Source of the DNA: Gammaproteobacteria bacterium HGW-Gammaproteobacteria-13
Lineage (GTDB): Bacteria > Pseudomonadota > Gammaproteobacteria > Pseudomonadales > Pseudomonadaceae
Assembly (NCBI GenBank): GCA_002840155.1
Contig: PGZH01000010.1
Location: forward strand, 1-64,000
Direction: 5' to 3'
Length of the DNA stretch: 64,000 nucleotides
The position numbers were made by a program, and so were the translations under genes. Of the stretch, positions 36,176 to 44,650 are shown piece by piece. The stretch's first letter is position 1; each line of letters opens with the position of its first letter. The notes under the pieces are model-generated. The model searched no databases, had not been told where the DNA came from, and saw nothing but the letters and a program-made list of their open reading frames with translations.

Positions 36176-37515
36176 CACAGGCTTCCTTCAGCAGTGCGGC
36201 TGGCGACAGCGGGCAGCGCCGCCAGGCCGGCGCGCAGGCTGTTGCTGTGCTGCGCGATGCTTTGACGATAGCTGTCCTTGTGCACGTAGTAGGCCATGCG
36301 CTCCAGTTGCAGGTACTGGTAGCCGCCGTCCAGGCGCATGCTTGCCCGTTCGCGCTTGAGCGCCTGGAAGTCCTTGGCCGCCTGGCTGCCAGCCTGCAGG
36401 CCCTTGATATACAGCGCCACCAGCTCGGCCTGCTCGTCGCGGCCCTGCCAGCCGAGGCCCGAGGCTTCGACCATGCCCAACATAAACAGGTCGTCATACT
36501 CGGGGTGGAACACGTTGAGGTACAGCTGCGGCGCACCGGCGTTGCTCGGCCAGTTGAGGTGCGCGCGGTCGATAAAGGGGTAGTCGAGCTTGTAGCCGGT
36601 GCCTTGCAGAATCAGGTCGTACTCGGCCTGTTCGCCATCGCTGAAGGTCACTTGCAGGCCATCGACCTTGGCCACATCGCGGCGCGCCTGGATATCGCCG
36701 TGGCCGAGGTAATGCAGCACTAGGGAGTTCATCACTGGGTGCGATTCGTAGAGTTTGTAGTCCGGGTCGGGAAGGCCGTATTGCGACGGCTTGCCGACCA
36801 GTGCGCGCACCAGCAGGCCATCGAGGAATTGCTTGAACGGGCGCGGCAGCTTGATCGCACCGCCGAGGGTGTCGGTCGGTCGGCCCAGGGTGAATTTGGG
36901 CAGGAAGTAATAGCCACGGCGTACTGACAGGTCCACTGAGGCGGCGCGGTGTACGGCGTCCACGGCGATATCGCAAGCCGAGTTGCCGCAGCCGATCACC
37001 AGCACGCGCTTGCCGTCGAACACTGCCGCCGAGCGGTAGTCGCTGGAGTGCATCAGCTCGCCCGTAAACGCGCCGGGCAGCGCAGGCTGATTGGGCGTGT
37101 GCAGGGTGCCGTTGGCCATCAGTACGCCGTCGACCAGCCATTCACGCTGCACACCGTTCTGCTCGCTGATCAGTTTCCAGCCTTTATCCAGGCGCTGGAT
37201 TGCCACCACACGGGTATTGAACTGGTAATGCGCGTACAGGCCGAAGTGCTCGGCGTAGTCGCGGAAATAGCGGCGCATTTCACTGTGATGTGGGTAAGGC
37301 GCAACCTCGTCGCGCATCGGGAATTCGCTGAACTGGGTGGTGCCCTTGGAGGAAATCAGGTGCGCCGAGTCGTACATGGTGCTGTGCGGATTATCGATGT
37401 CCCACAGGCCGCCGACATCCGCGTGCAGTTCGAAACCGACAAAGTCGATGCCGTGCTTGTGCAGTTGACGTGCTGTACACAGCCCCATGGGGCCGGCACC
37501 GATAATGGCGTACAT
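36175..37515 (-). CDS. Flavin-containing monooxygenase (FMO)
   Basis: 446 residues. Two Rossmann motifs are visible: GAGPMGLCTARQL at residues 6-18 for FAD and VIGCGNSACDIAVD near residue 170 for NADPH. Between them is the fingerprint FTGELMHSSDY, matching FxGxxxHxxxY/F of FMOs rather than the W-containing Baeyer-Villiger variant. It likely oxygenates a soft nucleophile (N or S) or a ketone. It is the first gene of the five-gene operon; its promoter must lie in the 163 bases shared with the divergent gene at 37679. Confidence 0.9.
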   Translation of the reverse strand: MYAIIGAGPMGLCTARQLHKHGIDFVGFELHADVGGLWDIDNPHSTMYDSAHLISSKGTTQFSEFPMRDEVAPYPHHSEMRRYFRDYAEHFGLYAHYQFNTRVVAIQRLDKGWKLISEQNGVQREWLVDGVLMANGTLHTPNQPALPGAFTGELMHSSDYRSAAVFDGKRVLVIGCGNSACDIAVDAVHRAASVDLSVRRGYYFLPKFTLGRPTDTLGGAIKLPRPFKQFLDGLLVRALVGKPSQYGLPDPDYKLYESHPVMNSLVLHYLGHGDIQARRDVAKVDGLQVTFSDGEQAEYDLILQGTGYKLDYPFIDRAHLNWPSNAGAPQLYLNVFHPEYDDLFMLGMVEASGLGWQGRDEQAELVALYIKGLQAGSQAAKDFQALKRERASMRLDGGYQYLQLERMAYYVHKDSYRQSIAQHSNSLRAGLAALPAVASRTAEGSL

Positions 37516-37678
37516 GGCAAACCTCGATATTTGTTTTTATTGTTGTAGCCGCATAACGACGAACTCGGCGCTCCCGACTGCGGCAAATTATCGCGTGACC
37601 AGGGGAGGGTGCCTCAATGACAATTAGCGCCTTTCCTCTGGCCGAAATGGTCGGGGATGTCACGGTGGAGAGTGGTGG

Positions 37679-38452
37679 ATGCCAGGTTTACCCCCGGTTG
37701 GGCAGATGCCGGACCCGCTGTTGATCGCCGAAGTGCACGATGCCTTCGGGGTGATCCAGGTAGTCGAAATGGGCGCTTACCGCTTTCTCGAATTCGGCGA
37801 GGCGATTGAGCAGAGCTGCGTGTATATGCCGGACCCCAGCTGGCTGGAGTACGACTACACCCGCGCCATGCTGCTTGGCGCGCTGTGCCATGAACATCCA
37901 GAAAGCGCGCTGTTTCTCGGCCTCGGTGCCGGCAACCTGACCCAGGCCTGCCTGCGCTTTCTGCCGCTGGAAGATGTCGAAGTGATCGAGCTGCGCGCCG
38001 ATGTGCCGCGCTTGGCCATGGAGCATATGGGCCTGGTCGATGACCCGCGCCTGACCATCCGCATCGGCGATGCCCTGGAGCTGCTGGAAAGCGCGGAAAA
38101 AACCGACCTGCTGTTTGTCGACCTGTATACCGATCACGGCCCGGCGACTGGGCATCTGGCCTGGCGCTTTCTGGAAAACTGCCAGAAGCAGCTCAACCCC
38201 GGCGGCTGGCTGATTATCAACCAATGGGCCGGCAACGACGGCAAGCCGCTGGGCGCGCCGTTGCTGCGCGGGCTCTACCATCGGCATTACTGGGAGTGTC
38301 CGGTGAAGGAGGGCAACGTGGTGTTGCTGGTGCCGGCTGATCTGGAGCAGGAAATCGACGTTGCCGAACTGCGCCGCCGTAATGAGCTACTGGCGCCGCA
38401 GTTCGGTTATTCGCTGGAATCGTTGATTAAGGCAGTGCGGCCGGCGACCTGA
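37679..38452 (+). CDS. Spermidine-synthase-fold protein
   Basis: 257 residues with a class I methyltransferase-like Rossmann fold: LFLGLGAGNLTQACL (residues about 78-92), VEVIELRADV, then DLLFVDLYTDHGPA. It is shorter than true spermidine synthase, and the DAE/DE catalytic motifs for putrescine are not obvious, so polyamine activity is doubtful. It is divergent from the FMO operon. Pseudomonads commonly carry such uncharacterised homologues near this locus. Confidence 0.75.
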   Translation: MPGLPPVGQMPDPLLIAEVHDAFGVIQVVEMGAYRFLEFGEAIEQSCVYMPDPSWLEYDYTRAMLLGALCHEHPESALFLGLGAGNLTQACLRFLPLEDVEVIELRADVPRLAMEHMGLVDDPRLTIRIGDALELLESAEKTDLLFVDLYTDHGPATGHLAWRFLENCQKQLNPGGWLIINQWAGNDGKPLGAPLLRGLYHRHYWECPVKEGNVVLLVPADLEQEIDVAELRRRNELLAPQFGYSLESLIKAVRPAT

Positions 38453-38474
38453 TCAAGTCGCCGGGTGATCAAAC

Positions 38475-39266
38475 TCAGCGTCCTTTAAAGTTGCCTGGCC
38501 GGCGTTCCAGCATGGCTTTGACACCCTCCTTGGCATCTTCACTGGCCATCAGGCGGGTCACGGTTGGATGCAGGCTGGCGGCTGCGGCTGCCGGGCCTTC
38601 GACCACAGCCTGGCGCGCCGAAGCCAGAGTCGCTTGCACGCCCAGTGGCGCCTGTGCGGCAATGCGTTCGGCGAGCCACAGCGCCTTGGGCAGTAACTCT
38701 TCGCTGGCCACCACCTCCTGGATAAAGCCCAGGCGATAGGCTTCGTGAGCATCGAACTCATCGCCGGTCAGCAGCCAGCGCATGGCGTTGCCCCAGCCGG
38801 CGGTTTGGTGCATGCGCAAGGTGGCGCCGCCAAACGGGAAGATCCCGCGTTGCACTTCCATCTGGGCGAAGCGGGTATTGCTGGCGCACAGGTTGATGTC
38901 CGAGGCCAGCATCAGCTCGATACCGATGGTGTAGCAGTAGCCTTGCGCGGCGACGATCACCGGTTTGCTCACCCGTGGCCCGCCAAATACGCCCCAGGGG
39001 TCGCAGCCGCCTTCAGGAATCTTCCAGCCGGCGGCAAACTGCGCCGCCACATTGGCCAGGTCCAGCCCGGCGGTGAAGTGTTCGCCATGGGCAAATACCA
39101 GCGCCACCCGCGCTTCGCTGTCGCGCTCGAACTCGCCGTAGGCCAGGCACATGTCGTCGAGCATGGGCATATCGAAGGCGTTGCGTTTGCTCGCTCGGTC
39201 CAGGCCGATCAACATGATCTGGCCGCGTTTTTCACGGCTGACGCGGCCGCTGGTGCTTTGGGTCAT
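38475..39266 (-). CDS. Enoyl-CoA hydratase/isomerase family protein
   Basis: 263 residues of the crotonase superfamily: HGEHFTAGLDLANVA near residue 55 and AAQGYCYTIGIELMLASDI near residue 105 form the oxyanion hole. The usual catalytic-glutamate segment reads MEVQRGIFPFGGAT. Crotonase members of this type accept varied acyl-CoAs; the substrate is not evident. Position next to deaD matches PA2841. It is convergent with the spermidine-synthase-like gene, 22 bases away, with no clear terminator between. Confidence 0.87.
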   Translation of the reverse strand: MTQSTSGRVSREKRGQIMLIGLDRASKRNAFDMPMLDDMCLAYGEFERDSEARVALVFAHGEHFTAGLDLANVAAQFAAGWKIPEGGCDPWGVFGGPRVSKPVIVAAQGYCYTIGIELMLASDINLCASNTRFAQMEVQRGIFPFGGATLRMHQTAGWGNAMRWLLTGDEFDAHEAYRLGFIQEVVASEELLPKALWLAERIAAQAPLGVQATLASARQAVVEGPAAAAASLHPTVTRLMASEDAKEGVKAMLERRPGNFKGR

Positions 39267-39631
39267 GGCGGGGAGTCCTTGTGCGCAGGTTAGTAAACTG
39301 GGGCGTGAAGCCGTTACAGCATGGCAGCTGCAGGCTATCAGAGGATGACCATTTGGCGTGCCATATGCTCTATTTCAGGAAAAACCAGTACATTTGGCCA
39401 GGTTTTCCGGTATAGTGCGCGCCGGTCAATTCTTGGCCACGTTCAGGTAGTACAACTCGCCCGAAGGTTTACTTTGGCAGTTAGTCCGTTTTGCGGACTA
39501 TCCTTGACGATTCATTTATCACACGTTTTCGCAAATCCCCGCCGACATGGCTGCCAGGGTGACTCTCGGGTCTTACACGGCATGCGCAGCTTTGGAACAT
39601 GGGTCTTTGCGGATGCACTAGAGGCAGACCC
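39267..39631 (+). promoter_or_regulatory. deaD promoter and long 5' leader
   Basis: 365 bases without a gene. A likely -10 (TATAGT) lies near 39411 with a weak -35, placing the start of transcription around 39420 and giving an untranslated leader of about 210 bases. The leader includes a small stem-loop AGTCCG/CGGACT (39482-39498) and ends in a start-codon hairpin. Long regulated leaders are known for cold-induced deaD/csdA in E. coli. I see no riboswitch that I can name. Confidence 0.6.
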
Positions 39632-39634
39632 ATG
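39598..39634 (+). promoter_or_regulatory. Start-codon-sequestering hairpin of deaD
   Basis: CATGGGTCT (39598-39606) is perfectly complementary to AGACCCATG (39626-39634). The right arm contains the entire deaD start codon, and the 19-base loop holds the AGAGG ribosome-binding site. The left arm also contains an in-frame ATG. Folding would hide the start, so an opener (temperature, helicase, sRNA or ribosome) may control translation. Confidence 0.65.
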
Positions 39635-41314
39635 ACCCAGGAAACCGGCGGCTTCGCCGCTCTCGATCTACATCCCAATGTTCTCGCTGCTGTAATTGCC
39701 ACTGGCTATGAAGAGCCTTCGGCTATTCAGATTCAAGCGATTCCAGTCATCCTCGCCGGCCACGACATGATCGGCCAGGCGCAGACCGGTACCGGTAAAA
39801 CCGCTGCCTTCGCCCTGCCAATCCTCAGCCGCATCGACCCGGCCAAGCGTCAGCCACAAGCGCTGATCCTGGCGCCGACCCGCGAGCTGGCGCTGCAGGT
39901 TGCCACTGCTTTTGAAACCTACGCCAAGCAAATGCCGGGCGTCAGTGTTATCGCCGTTTACGGCGGCGCGCCAATGGGCCCGCAGCTCAAGGCCATCCGC
40001 AATGGCGCACAGATTGTTGTGGCCACTCCAGGTCGTCTGGTTGACCACCTGCGTCGCGACGAGAAAGTCCTGTCGACCATTCAGCACCTGGTCCTCGACG
40101 AAGCCGACGAAATGCTCAAGCTGGGCTTTATGGATGACCTCGAAGTCATCTTCAAAGCCATGCCGGAAAGCCGTCAGAGCGTGCTGTTCTCCGCCACTCT
40201 GCCGCACTCGATCCGTGCCATCGCCGAAAAACACCTGCGTGACCCCAAGCACGTCAAGATCGAAACCAAGACCCAGACCGTAACTGCCATCGAGCAGGTG
40301 CATCTGATGGTTCACGCCGACCAGAAGCACGCCGCCGTACTGCGTCTGCTGGAAGTCGAAGAGTTCGACGCGCTGATCGGTTTCGTTCGTACCAAGCAAG
40401 CCACCCTGGATCTGGCCGCCGCGTTGGAAGCCAAGGGCTACAAGGCCGCTGCACTGAACGGTGACATCGCACAGAACCAGCGTGAGCGCGTGATCGACTC
40501 GCTGAAAGATGGTCGTCTGGACATCGTGATCGCCACCGACGTTGCCGCTCGCGGCCTCGACGTACCGCGCATCACCCACGTGATGAACGTGGACATGCCC
40601 TACGATCCGGAATCCTACGTACACCGTATCGGCCGTACTGGCCGTGCCGGGCGTACCGGTCGCGCCCTGCTGCTGGTGACTCCGCGTGAGCGCCGCATGC
40701 TGCAAGTGATCGAGCGTGTCACCGGGCAGAAGGTTGGCGAAGTCAAACTGCCAGACGCCAAGCAGGTGCTGGACGCACGCATCAAGAAACTCACCAACAG
40801 CCTGGCTCCGCTGGTTGCTGATGCCGAAGCCAGCCACGGTGAGCTGCTTGATCGTCTGACTGCCGACATCGGTTGCAGCCCGCGTGCCCTGGCCGCAGCC
40901 CTGCTGCGCAAGGCCACCAATGGCCAAGCGCTGACCCTGGCTGAAGTTGAGCGTGACCAGCCGCTGGTACCAAACAGCAGTGGCCCACGTGAGCGTAGCG
41001 AGCGCGGTGACCGTCCTGAGCGTCCTGATCGCGAAGGCAGCCGTGAGCGTCGTGCGCCAGTGCCATTGGCCGAAGGCCGTGCCCGTTGCCGTACCGCCCT
41101 GGGCGCTCGCGACGGTATCGCCGCGAAGAACCTGCTCGGCGCGATCCTCAACGAAGGCGGCCTGGTCCGCGAAGCCATCGGCCGCATCCAGGTGCGCGAA
41201 AGCTTCAGCCTGGTCGAGCTGCCGGAAGAAGGCCTCGAGCGTCTGCTGACCAAGCTGAAAGACACCCGCGTCGGTGGCAAGCCACTGAAGCTGCGTCGTT
41301 ATCGCGAAGATTGA
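39632..41314 (+). CDS. deaD: DEAD-box ATP-dependent RNA helicase DeaD/CsdA
   Basis: 560 residues. Q motif (GYEEPSAIQIQAIP), Walker A (AQTGTGKT), DEAD box (DEADEM), SAT (FSATLP) and motif VI (HRIGRTGRAGRTG) are all present in the first 370 residues. A DbpA-like RNA-binding domain ends the protein (ALGARDGIAAKNLLGAILNEGG ... LKLRRYRED), linked by an Arg/Asp/Glu-rich stretch. It unwinds structured RNA in ribosome assembly and mRNA decay, especially in the cold. I take the ATG at 39632 because AGAGG precedes it; an in-frame ATG lies 11 codons upstream. Confidence 0.95.
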   Translation: MTQETGGFAALDLHPNVLAAVIATGYEEPSAIQIQAIPVILAGHDMIGQAQTGTGKTAAFALPILSRIDPAKRQPQALILAPTRELALQVATAFETYAKQMPGVSVIAVYGGAPMGPQLKAIRNGAQIVVATPGRLVDHLRRDEKVLSTIQHLVLDEADEMLKLGFMDDLEVIFKAMPESRQSVLFSATLPHSIRAIAEKHLRDPKHVKIETKTQTVTAIEQVHLMVHADQKHAAVLRLLEVEEFDALIGFVRTKQATLDLAAALEAKGYKAAALNGDIAQNQRERVIDSLKDGRLDIVIATDVAARGLDVPRITHVMNVDMPYDPESYVHRIGRTGRAGRTGRALLLVTPRERRMLQVIERVTGQKVGEVKLPDAKQVLDARIKKLTNSLAPLVADAEASHGELLDRLTADIGCSPRALAAALLRKATNGQALTLAEVERDQPLVPNSSGPRERSERGDRPERPDREGSRERRAPVPLAEGRARCRTALGARDGIAAKNLLGAILNEGGLVREAIGRIQVRESFSLVELPEEGLERLLTKLKDTRVGGKPLKLRRYRED

Positions 41315-41327
41315 TTTTTCGCTGAAT

Positions 41328-41360
41328 AAAGGAGCCCCGCCTAGTGCGGGGCTTTTTTTA
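41328..41360 (+). terminator. Intrinsic terminator after deaD
   Basis: Stem GCCCCGC/GCGGGGC (41334-41352, loop CTAGT) followed by seven Ts. It can also serve the convergent dioxygenase gene. Confidence 0.9.
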
Positions 41361-41386
41361 TTCCTGCTGTTTGTCGGGCGTATGGC

Positions 41387-42157
41387 TTAAGTGAAACTGT
41401 AGATATCCATCCCCAGTGCGCCAAGGGTAAAGCCGCTGTGTTCGACCTTGAATTGCCCGCCAGCGGCCTCGGCGAAGAACAGTGGCAGCAGGTGTTCGTC
41501 GCTGGGGTGGTTGCGCACCGCAAAGGGCGCTTGTCGGCGGTAGTCCTGCAGAGCGGCGTGATCCTGCTCGGTTAGTTTCTCCACGATCCAGTCGCGAAAG
41601 GCTTGTGCCCAGGGCTCGATGACATCCGGGCCCGCGTGCCAGTCCAGTTCGCCAAGGTTATGGGTGATGCTGCCGGAGCCAATCAATAGCACGCCTTGCG
41701 TGCGCAAGCTAGCCAGGACTTGGCCGACCTGGCGTTGTAACGCCGGGCCTTGCTGGCTAGGCAGGGAGACCTGCACCACGGGAATATCGGCTTGTGGGTA
41801 CATCAGCGTCAGAGGCACCCAAGCGCCGTGATCCAGCGGCCGTTCGGCGTCGAGCTGCGCTGGCAGGTTGGCGGCGGCCAGCAGTTGGATTATTTCCGCC
41901 GCCAGGGTTGGGTTGCCGGGCGCCGGGTATTGCACTTGATAGAGCTCGGCAGGAAAACCGCCAAAGTCATGCCAGGTTTGCGGTTGTGCCGCGCTGCCTA
42001 CCCGCAGTTCGCGGCTTTCCCAGTGCGCCGAAACCAGCACAATCGCGCGCGGCTTGGGCAGTTGGTTGGCCAGGCGGGCGAGGGCTGGACCGCTGGCGCC
42101 GGGTTGCAGGGCCAGCATGGGTGAGCCGTGGGAGATAAACAGGCTGGGCAGTGGCAT
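41387..42157 (-). CDS. LigB-superfamily extradiol dioxygenase (DODA/YgiD type)
   Basis: 256 residues. Histidines expected to bind the metal are in FISHGSPMLAL (residue 10), VSAHWESRE (about 46) and a late NHPSDEHLLPLFFA. The overall pattern (GAWVPLTLMYPQADIPVVQVSLP, then GSGSITHNLGEL) matches bacterial 4,5-DOPA-type dioxygenases such as E. coli YgiD, which cleave catechols next to the ring hydroxyls. Physiological substrate unknown. It is monocistronic, with a large palindrome just upstream of its start. Confidence 0.87.
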   Translation of the reverse strand: MPLPSLFISHGSPMLALQPGASGPALARLANQLPKPRAIVLVSAHWESRELRVGSAAQPQTWHDFGGFPAELYQVQYPAPGNPTLAAEIIQLLAAANLPAQLDAERPLDHGAWVPLTLMYPQADIPVVQVSLPSQQGPALQRQVGQVLASLRTQGVLLIGSGSITHNLGELDWHAGPDVIEPWAQAFRDWIVEKLTEQDHAALQDYRRQAPFAVRNHPSDEHLLPLFFAEAAGGQFKVEHSGFTLGALGMDIYSFT

Positions 42158-42470
42158 AACTAACTCCTGAGAGCCTGCTTACGATCTGCTGCGCGTCGGC
42201 CCTGCTGCGTTAAAAACAGGCTCGGAATGCTCATGTACAAAAGTACACTCCGCTTCCTCGCATGTTTTTGCCTTGCATGACTCTAGCTCGCAAGATCGTA
42301 AACAGACTCTTAATCGATTTCCTGCATCTTCTATCAACCAATCTGTGCATAAAAGCGCAAAAGCTAAGGTGTTTTGATCGCTTTAATAGATGGGTTTGTG
42401 TGGGCGAATCCCTTGGCCTTATTAGCTGTGTTGCGGCACGATCCTCAGCGGAATCTTTATAGGAGGCGAT
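42158..42470. other. Gene-free stretch upstream of tpm
   Basis: 313 bases between the divergent dioxygenase and tpm genes. It is mostly the palindromic repeat at 42171-42310. The remaining 160 bases include the tpm promoter region and the ribosome-binding site TAGGAGG just before the ATG. No open reading frame here looks coding. Confidence 0.7.
42171..42310. repeat. Long imperfect palindrome of about 140 bases
   Basis: The outer arms start GAGCCTGCTTACGATCT and, on the opposite strand, GAGTCTGTTTACGATCT. The similarity continues inward through AAAAACA and ends at an apex GTACAAAAGTAC. The size, symmetry and intergenic position fit a MITE-like or dispersed repeat. I recall similar intergenic sequences in other pseudomonads but cannot name the family. 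Confidence 0.8.
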
Positions 42471-43127
42471 ATGCACGCAGAATTCTGGCAGGCGCGTTGG
42501 GCGCGCAGTGAAATCGGCTTTCATCTGCCTGAGGTCAATCCCTATCTGCAGCAGTACTGGCCGGCGCTGGGTTTACCGGAAGGTACGCGGGTGCTGGTGC
42601 CGCTGTGTGGCAAGAGTCTGGACCTGGCCTGGTTGGCGGGGCAGGGCTATCAGGTGGTGGGTGTCGAGCTGGCGCAGCGTGCGGTGGAGGACTTCTTCGC
42701 TGAGCATAAGCTGCAGCCGGTGGTCAGCGAAGTGGGTGCTTTCAGGCTGTATCGGGCGGGCGCCGTGGAGATCTACTGCGGTGATTTCTTTGCCCTGACG
42801 GCTCAGCAGCTTGCCGGTTGCACCGCGCTGTATGACCGCGCGGCGCTGATTGCATTGCCGCCAGAGATGCGCGCTCGTTATGTGGCTCATTTGACGCAGA
42901 TTCTACCCAGCGGCAGTCAGGGCTTACTGGTGAGCCTGGACTATGATCAGGCGCAAATGGACGGGCCGCCCTTCGCTGTGGCGGATGACGAGGTGCAGCG
43001 GCTGTTTGCGCCCGATTGGCAGTTAGAAGAGCTGGCGTGCGGTGATGTGCTGGGTGACAACTGGAAGTTCCTCAAGCGCGGCCTTGAGCGCCTGGATGAG
43101 CGGGTCTATCGCTTGCGTAAGGCCTGA
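42471..43127 (+). CDS. tpm: Thiopurine S-methyltransferase
   Basis: 218 residues, starting [26 protein letters not shown], the bacterial TPMT signature. SAM-binding motifs follow ([20 protein letters not shown], then [14 protein letters not shown]). The family methylates thiopurines and, in pseudomonads, selenium and tellurium compounds, giving tellurite resistance and volatile selenium. TAGGAGG is about six bases upstream of the ATG. Synteny with htpX matches PA2832/PA2830; the carboxypeptidase gene found between them in P. aeruginosa is absent. Confidence 0.95.
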   Translation: MHAEFWQARWARSEIGFHLPEVNPYLQQYWPALGLPEGTRVLVPLCGKSLDLAWLAGQGYQVVGVELAQRAVEDFFAEHKLQPVVSEVGAFRLYRAGAVEIYCGDFFALTAQQLAGCTALYDRAALIALPPEMRARYVAHLTQILPSGSQGLLVSLDYDQAQMDGPPFAVADDEVQRLFAPDWQLEELACGDVLGDNWKFLKRGLERLDERVYRLRKA

Positions 43128-43138
43128 AGCCGGAAAAG

Positions 43139-43166
43139 AAAAAGGCGGCCCGTGGGCCGCCTTTTG
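43139..43166. terminator. Bidirectional terminator between tpm and htpX
   Basis: Stem AAAGGCGGCCC/GGGCCGCCTTT (43141-43164) with a two-base gap at the apex, A-rich on the left and T-rich on the right. Confidence 0.88.
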
Positions 43167-43180
43167 CGTTGCTGCTGAGC

Positions 43181-44053
43181 TTAGCCGCGCTGACGCAGGG
43201 CTTCGATACGCACTTCCAGTGGTGGGTGGGTCATCAGCAGGCCAGCCAGGCCGCCCTTCAGGCCGCCGTTGATGCCGAAGGCGGTCAGGCTGTTAGGCAT
43301 GGTGACCGGCACTTCCTGTTCGGCGCGCAGGCGCTGCAGGGCGGCGATCATTGCACCAGTACCGGCCAGGCGGGCGCCGGCTTCGTCGGCCTTGAATTCG
43401 CGCTTACGCGAGAACCACATAACGATGATGCTGGCCAGGATACCGAGTACAAGCTCGGCGAAGATGGTCGCGACGAAGTAGCCGATGCCCGGGCCGTCTT
43501 CGTTTTTCAGAATCACCTTGTCGACGAAGTTGCCGAAGATTCGCGCGAAGAACATCACGAATGTGTTCACTACGCCCTGGATCAGCGCCAGGGTGACCAT
43601 GTCACCGTTGGCGACGTGGCCGATTTCGTGGGCCAGTACGGCGCGTACTTCGTCGGGCGAGAAACGCTCCAGCAGGCCCTGGCTGACCGCTACCAGGGCG
43701 TCGTTCTTGTTCCAGCCAGTGGCGAAGGCGTTGGACTCATAGGCCGGGAAGATACCCACTTCTGGCATCTTGATCCCGGCTTCGCGGGACAGTTCTTCCA
43801 CGGTCTGCAGCAGCCACTGCTCGTGACGGGTGCGCGGCTGGGTGATGATTTCGGTCTTGGTGCTCATCTTCGCCATCCACTTGGACAGGAACAGTGAGAC
43901 CAGCGAACCGGCGAAGCCGAACACGGCGCAGAAAACCAGCAGGCTGCCATAGTTCTGGCCGGTAAAGCGGTCGACCCCGAGCAACTTCAGGGTGATGCTG
44001 GCGATGATCAACACCGCAACGTTGGTGGCCAGGAACAGCATAATGCGCATCAT
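43181..44053 (-). CDS. htpX: Membrane zinc metalloprotease HtpX
   Basis: 290 residues with two N-terminal transmembrane helices (about 4-22 and 34-56), the zinc motif HEIGH at 142-146 and two more helices at about 155-175 and 190-210. The third ligand is expected in the glutamate of [10 protein letters not shown]. It degrades misfolded inner-membrane proteins with FtsH. The ATG at 44053 gives the conserved MMRI start; GAGGAG is 12 bases upstream, a rather long spacing. A palindrome lies in the probable leader. Confidence 0.95.
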   Translation of the reverse strand: MMRIMLFLATNVAVLIIASITLKLLGVDRFTGQNYGSLLVFCAVFGFAGSLVSLFLSKWMAKMSTKTEIITQPRTRHEQWLLQTVEELSREAGIKMPEVGIFPAYESNAFATGWNKNDALVAVSQGLLERFSPDEVRAVLAHEIGHVANGDMVTLALIQGVVNTFVMFFARIFGNFVDKVILKNEDGPGIGYFVATIFAELVLGILASIIVMWFSRKREFKADEAGARLAGTGAMIAALQRLRAEQEVPVTMPNSLTAFGINGGLKGGLAGLLMTHPPLEVRIEALRQRG

Positions 44054-44088
44054 GGTGTATTGAGACTCCTCACGGGAAACATCTATCA

Positions 44089-44136
44089 GGCCGCTGAAAA
44101 CCCTGTTTTGGCTGCTTCGCCTGGTTTTCAACGGCC
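44089..44136. repeat. Palindrome in the htpX leader
   Basis: GGCCGCTGAAAACC and its near-perfect inverse GGTTTTCAACGGCC flank a 20-base loop. It stands 35 bases upstream of the htpX start and could be a dispersed repeat or an mRNA leader structure. Confidence 0.7.
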
Positions 44137-44197
44137 ACTATTGGTTATGACGGCTATATAAGGGCGCACCCCCAGGCACTTCAACCTGGCGACTATT

Positions 44198-44650
44198 TCA
44201 AACTATGTCGCTTGCGCCGTTCAGGTTGGATTCGAACAGCAGGCGGGTAAGGCGCGCGACGCGTTCGCCATGGCGCTGGCCCAGTGCTTCGCGCAGCTGA
44301 AAAGCCAGAGTGGCATGCACGCGGCGTACGCTGGGTGGCAAGGCATCACCCTCGCGCAGGGCATGGGGTACGCCGCGAGTCAGGCGTAGAAAGCCTTTTT
44401 CGCTGAGTACGGCTTGATCCAGGGCGTCGTAACCGATGGTGGAGTCGAAGCGGATATAGCCTTCCTCGGCCAGCCACAGCAGGGCACCGAGGCAGCTTTG
44501 ATGGCGTGGCGTGGGCAGGCCGAATTCGTCGGGCTCTTCGCGGCCGATCAGGTCTTCGACATACAGCGCTGATTTACTCGGAAACGCCTGGTACAGGGTC
44601 AGCATGCCGGCGGCGGCATCCTTGTAGAAGTCGTCGATCTGCAGGTCCAT
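44198..44650 (-). CDS. Conserved hypothetical protein
   Basis: 150 residues, soluble, no signal peptide or membrane segment. The sequence looks like a small all-helical fold with a winged-helix flavour (GALLWLAEEGYIRFDSTIGYDALDQAVLSEKGFLRL), but I recognise no named family. The start overlaps the preceding SDR stop by one base (TGATG), so it is co-translated with that gene. It probably corresponds to the hypothetical gene between alaA and htpX in P. aeruginosa. Confidence 0.7.
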   Translation of the reverse strand: MDLQIDDFYKDAAAGMLTLYQAFPSKSALYVEDLIGREEPDEFGLPTPRHQSCLGALLWLAEEGYIRFDSTIGYDALDQAVLSEKGFLRLTRGVPHALREGDALPPSVRRVHATLAFQLREALGQRHGERVARLTRLLFESNLNGASDIV

